26,150 bases of DNA, from assembly GCA_022600395.1 (NCBI GenBank), contig JAHZKM010000058.1, positions 1-26,150 on the forward strand, written 5' to 3'. The translations under genes were made by a program, and so were the position numbers. This document shows, piece by piece, positions 23,648-26,150 of the stretch. The stretch is from Pseudomonadota bacterium (lineage in GTDB: Bacteria; Pseudomonadota; Gammaproteobacteria; PS1; Pseudothioglobaceae). Each line of letters begins with the position of its first letter. Positions within the stretch are counted from its first letter, which is position 1. The notes beneath the pieces are model-generated. The model had not been told where the DNA came from and made no database searches. It saw only the letters and a list, made by a program, of their open reading frames with translations.

Positions 23648-25189
23648 TTGAACATAGAACAAAAAATTCAAATACTCAAGCCGCATGCGCAATTACTTTC
23701 AGGTAATTTAATGGGTATTGAAAAAGAAGGCTTGCGCGTTTCTAAAAAAGGCGGCCTATCGCAAGCGCCACATCCCAGCGTTCTGGGTTGTGCGCTAACG
23801 CACCCTAATATTACGACGGATTTTTCTGAGTCTTTGCTGGAGTTGGTAACCCCGCCATTGTCTAGCGCGCGATTAGCGCTTGATTTTTTAAAAGATACTC
23901 AGCACTACCTATATTGTCGTCTGCCTAAGGATCAAAATTTTTGGCCAGCAAGCATGCCTTGTGTAATGCGTGGAAAAACCTATATTCCTATTGCCCAATA
24001 CGGGACGAGTAATCGTGGCAAGATGAAAACGGTTTACCGCCAAGGTTTGGCAAATCGTTATGGCAGTGTGATGCAAGTAATTGCGGGTATTCATTTTAAT
24101 TATTCATTCTGTGAAAGGTTTATTGAAAAATTTTGTGAATTGTCAGAAAACGAGCAAAATAAAGATGAGGCTTATATGGCGCTCACTCGAAATGTAGTTC
24201 GCTATGGCTGGATTGTGCCATATTTATTTGGTGCCTCACCTGCGGTTTGTAAATCATTTTTAAAAGGTTATCGCCAGCATTCTTTGGTTGAATTTAATGA
24301 TTCAACTTTATATGAGCCTTACGCGACTTCTTTACGTATGGGCGACATTGGTTACCAAAACTTACGTGAAGATGAGGCAGGTGTTAAGGCTAACTATAAT
24401 TCCCTAAGTCATTATGTAAACTCACTTAAAGCAGGCATGGCAACTCCGTGCAGCGAATATGAAAAATTTGGTATGAAAGCGGATGGACAATATCAGCAGC
24501 TAAATGCTAATACACTGCAAATTGAAAACGAGTATTACGCTTCTGTTAGACCCAAGCCTTTAATAGAGTCTGGAAAAAAGCCACTTGATAGTCTGAATGA
24601 TAAAGGCGTTGCTTATATTGAGCTGCGCTCATTAGATATCAACCCTGCATTGCCAATGGGAATTGATGAAACACAAATTCATTTCTTGGAAGTGTTTTTA
24701 CTATTTTGTCTCTTAAAAGATTCTCCTGCTATTTCCACCAGGGAGCAATTTGAAATTGACAGCAACGATCAGCTGATTGCTCATGAAGGTCGTCGGCCAA
24801 ATTTAAAGCTTAAGCATCAGAAAAAAGAACTTTCAATTGCAGAATTTGGCGCCCAAATTTCTACCGACCTAAGCTTATGTGCAAGCTTATTTGACAAGTC
24901 ATATGCACAAGCAGTAAGTGAGATTGTGAAGCGTTTTGACAACTCAGAGCTCACACCTTCTGCTCAAGTGTTAGAGCAAATGAAAAGCCAAGGGCAAGGA
25001 TTTTTTGACCATATTAATACGTATGCCAAGCAATATCGTCAAGATTTTTTAGCTCAGGATATTAATCAGGCGCATTTTGATTATTTAGATGAACAAGCTG
25101 AAGCATCTTGTCAGCGTCAACGCGAAATTGAAGCGGCCGATACTTTGAGTTTTGATCAATATTTAGCACAATACTTTCATCAGGTTTGA
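23648..25189 (+). CDS. gshA: Glutamate-cysteine ligase, proteobacterial type
   Basis: GshA joins glutamate and cysteine with ATP, the first and rate-limiting step of glutathione synthesis in the cytoplasm. The 513-residue protein matches the E. coli type in length (518) and motifs: the N-terminal GIEKEGLRV metal- and substrate-binding stretch, [13 protein letters not shown], and [10 protein letters not shown]. Further on are [12 protein letters not shown] and, in the centre, [11 protein letters not shown]. The start is TTG at 23648. It gives an N-terminus that aligns with the family, while the next ATG would begin only at residue 22, inside the signature. No Shine-Dalgarno is visible. mnmE begins 2 nt after its stop. 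gshB is not in the window. Confidence 0.96.
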   Translation: MNIEQKIQILKPHAQLLSGNLMGIEKEGLRVSKKGGLSQAPHPSVLGCALTHPNITTDFSESLLELVTPPLSSARLALDFLKDTQHYLYCRLPKDQNFWPASMPCVMRGKTYIPIAQYGTSNRGKMKTVYRQGLANRYGSVMQVIAGIHFNYSFCERFIEKFCELSENEQNKDEAYMALTRNVVRYGWIVPYLFGASPAVCKSFLKGYRQHSLVEFNDSTLYEPYATSLRMGDIGYQNLREDEAGVKANYNSLSHYVNSLKAGMATPCSEYEKFGMKADGQYQQLNANTLQIENEYYASVRPKPLIESGKKPLDSLNDKGVAYIELRSLDINPALPMGIDETQIHFLEVFLLFCLLKDSPAISTREQFEIDSNDQLIAHEGRRPNLKLKHQKKELSIAEFGAQISTDLSLCASLFDKSYAQAVSEIVKRFDNSELTPSAQVLEQMKSQGQGFFDHINTYAKQYRQDFLAQDINQAHFDYLDEQAEASCQRQREIEAADTLSFDQYLAQYFHQV

Positions 25190-25191
25190 AT

Positions 25192-26150
25192 ATGAATAAT
25201 AACGAGACAACCATTTGCGCATTGGCCAGTAGTATTGGTAAGGGCGGTATTGGTGTGGTGCGTGTTTCTGGGTCGCTGAGTCAAAAAATTGCCAAGCATA
25301 TGTTGGGTTTTGTGCCCAAGCCTCGTTATGCGCATTATGGGTCATTTTTTGACAACAATCATGTGGAAGTTGATCAAGGTATTGCACTGTTTTTCCCAGG
25401 ACCAAATTCTTTTACCGGCGAAGACGTGCTCGAGTTTCAAGGCCATGGTGGCTTGAGTGTGATGCGTTCTTTAATTGAATCAGCTATTGCACTAGGTGCT
25501 CAGCCAGCTGAACCGGGTGAATTTTCCAAGCGTGCTTTTTTAAACGGAAAGATGGATTTGGTGCAGGCCGAGGCAGTGGCTGATATTATTGATGCTAGTT
25601 CTGAACAAGCTTCACGATCTGCACTTAGGTCTTTATCCGGCGTGTTTTCAAAACAGGTTAATACATTAACGCAGTCGATAATTAATTTGCGCATATTCGT
25701 GGAAGCAACCATTGATTTTTCAGATGAAGAAATTGACTTTTTGCAGTCTGAGCAGGTGCAAGCAAAAGCCCAAGCCATTAAAACTGAAATTCAAGAAATT
25801 TTATATGCTGCCTCACAAGGTGCTATTTTGCGCGAAGGTCTGAATGTGGCAATTGCTGGCAAGCCTAATGCGGGTAAATCGTCTTTATTAAATGCACTGA
25901 CTCAACGCTCTAGTGCCATTGTGACTGATATTGCTGGCACTACTCGCGATGTATTGCGTGAAACTATACATATTAATGGTATGCCACTTAATATTATCGA
26001 TACAGCTGGCTTGCATGAAAGCCAGGATGTGGTTGAGCAAGAGGGGATTAAGCGAGCGCGTAATGCAATAGCTCAAGCAGATGTAGTATTATTGATGTAT
26101 GACGCCCAAGATAAAAACCCTGATTTTTCGATAGTGCCTGAAGCTGTCGA
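25192..26150 (+). CDS. mnmE: tRNA uridine-5-carboxymethylaminomethyl modification GTPase MnmE (3' end cut by window edge)
   Basis: MnmE, with MnmG, modifies C5 of the wobble uridine in several tRNAs, using a tetrahydrofolate one-carbon unit and GTP hydrolysis. From ATG 25192 the protein starts with [21 protein letters not shown], the N-terminal formyl-THF-binding domain. [14 protein letters not shown] and [20 protein letters not shown] follow, all signature segments. The G domain begins at about residue 217 with the P-loop GKPNAGKSS (223-231), then TTRD (G2) and DTAG (G3). The window ends after about 319 of the usual 450 codons, so the rest of the G domain and the C-terminal CxGK motif are not seen. 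It follows gshA by 2 nt. Confidence 0.97.
   Translation, partial: MNNNETTICALASSIGKGGIGVVRVSGSLSQKIAKHMLGFVPKPRYAHYGSFFDNNHVEVDQGIALFFPGPNSFTGEDVLEFQGHGGLSVMRSLIESAIALGAQPAEPGEFSKRAFLNGKMDLVQAEAVADIIDASSEQASRSALRSLSGVFSKQVNTLTQSIINLRIFVEATIDFSDEEIDFLQSEQVQAKAQAIKTEIQEILYAASQGAILREGLNVAIAGKPNAGKSSLLNALTQRSSAIVTDIAGTTRDVLRETIHINGMPLNIIDTAGLHESQDVVEQEGIKRARNAIAQADVVLLMYDAQDKNPDFSIVPEAV

Noticed and set aside
1..26150. CRISPR arrays, insertion sequences, integrases, toxin-antitoxin or restriction genes
   Set aside because: No spaced direct repeats, terminal inverted repeats or recognisable proteins of these classes were found on either strand.

Overview
This is a 26 kb stretch of a low-GC bacterial chromosome, almost entirely coding, with short gaps and no rRNA, tRNA, CRISPR array, insertion sequence or phage gene that I could see. 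Protein content is gammaproteobacterial: a proteobacterial-type GshA, an E. coli-like YceF, YaaA, a SlpA-type FKBP next to IspH, and a FixI/CcoI copper ATPase. The AT-rich, compact housekeeping layout and weak Shine-Dalgarno signals recall the SUP05/Thioglobus group of sulfur oxidisers and their symbiotic relatives. That placement is an inference from overall character, not from a marker gene.

Layout. 1-1877 (minus): glmU, cut by the left edge, with a small exported protein immediately upstream of it. 1950-4352 (plus): a FixI/CcoI-type copper P-type ATPase, divergent from that pair. 4438-4700: ribosomal protein L31, whose frame is intact but has no ATG, GTG or TTG start, followed by a strong terminator. 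4772-8836 (plus): a tight run hemE-trpA-accD-fkpB-ispH with gaps of 2-19 nt or overlaps of 4-8 nt, mixing haem, tryptophan, fatty acid, chaperone and isoprenoid functions. 8954-11518 (plus): the least ordinary part, with a PfkB-family kinase, a small winged-helix regulator and two tandem, homologous membrane proteins that look like short MASE1-type modules without an output domain. 11510-15545 (minus): mfd and a YceF-type Maf pyrophosphatase. 15602-16348 (plus): folA and a 60-residue lipoprotein. A perfect 13-bp bidirectional terminator then separates these from gltB (16403-20905, minus). 21060-22477 (plus): yaaA and comF, overlapping. 22509-23432 (minus): a Nudix-thiamine-phosphate-synthase-like fusion. 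23648-26150 (plus): gshA and mnmE, the latter cut by the right edge.

Most genes are self-contained housekeeping functions. Likely co-transcribed sets are the small exported protein with glmU, hemE through ispH, the winged-helix gene with the first membrane protein and perhaps the second, maf with mfd, yaaA with comF, and gshA with mnmE. Oxidative-damage functions cluster loosely at the right: YaaA (peroxide stress), a MutT-like Nudix domain and glutathione synthesis.

The points most worth a second look are the L31 gene with an apparent AUC start, the regulator plus paired membrane-protein module, the Nudix-ThiE fusion that has lost residues expected for thiamine-phosphate synthesis, and a perfect palindrome in the longest intergenic gap. 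I found no clear new defence or mobile system.
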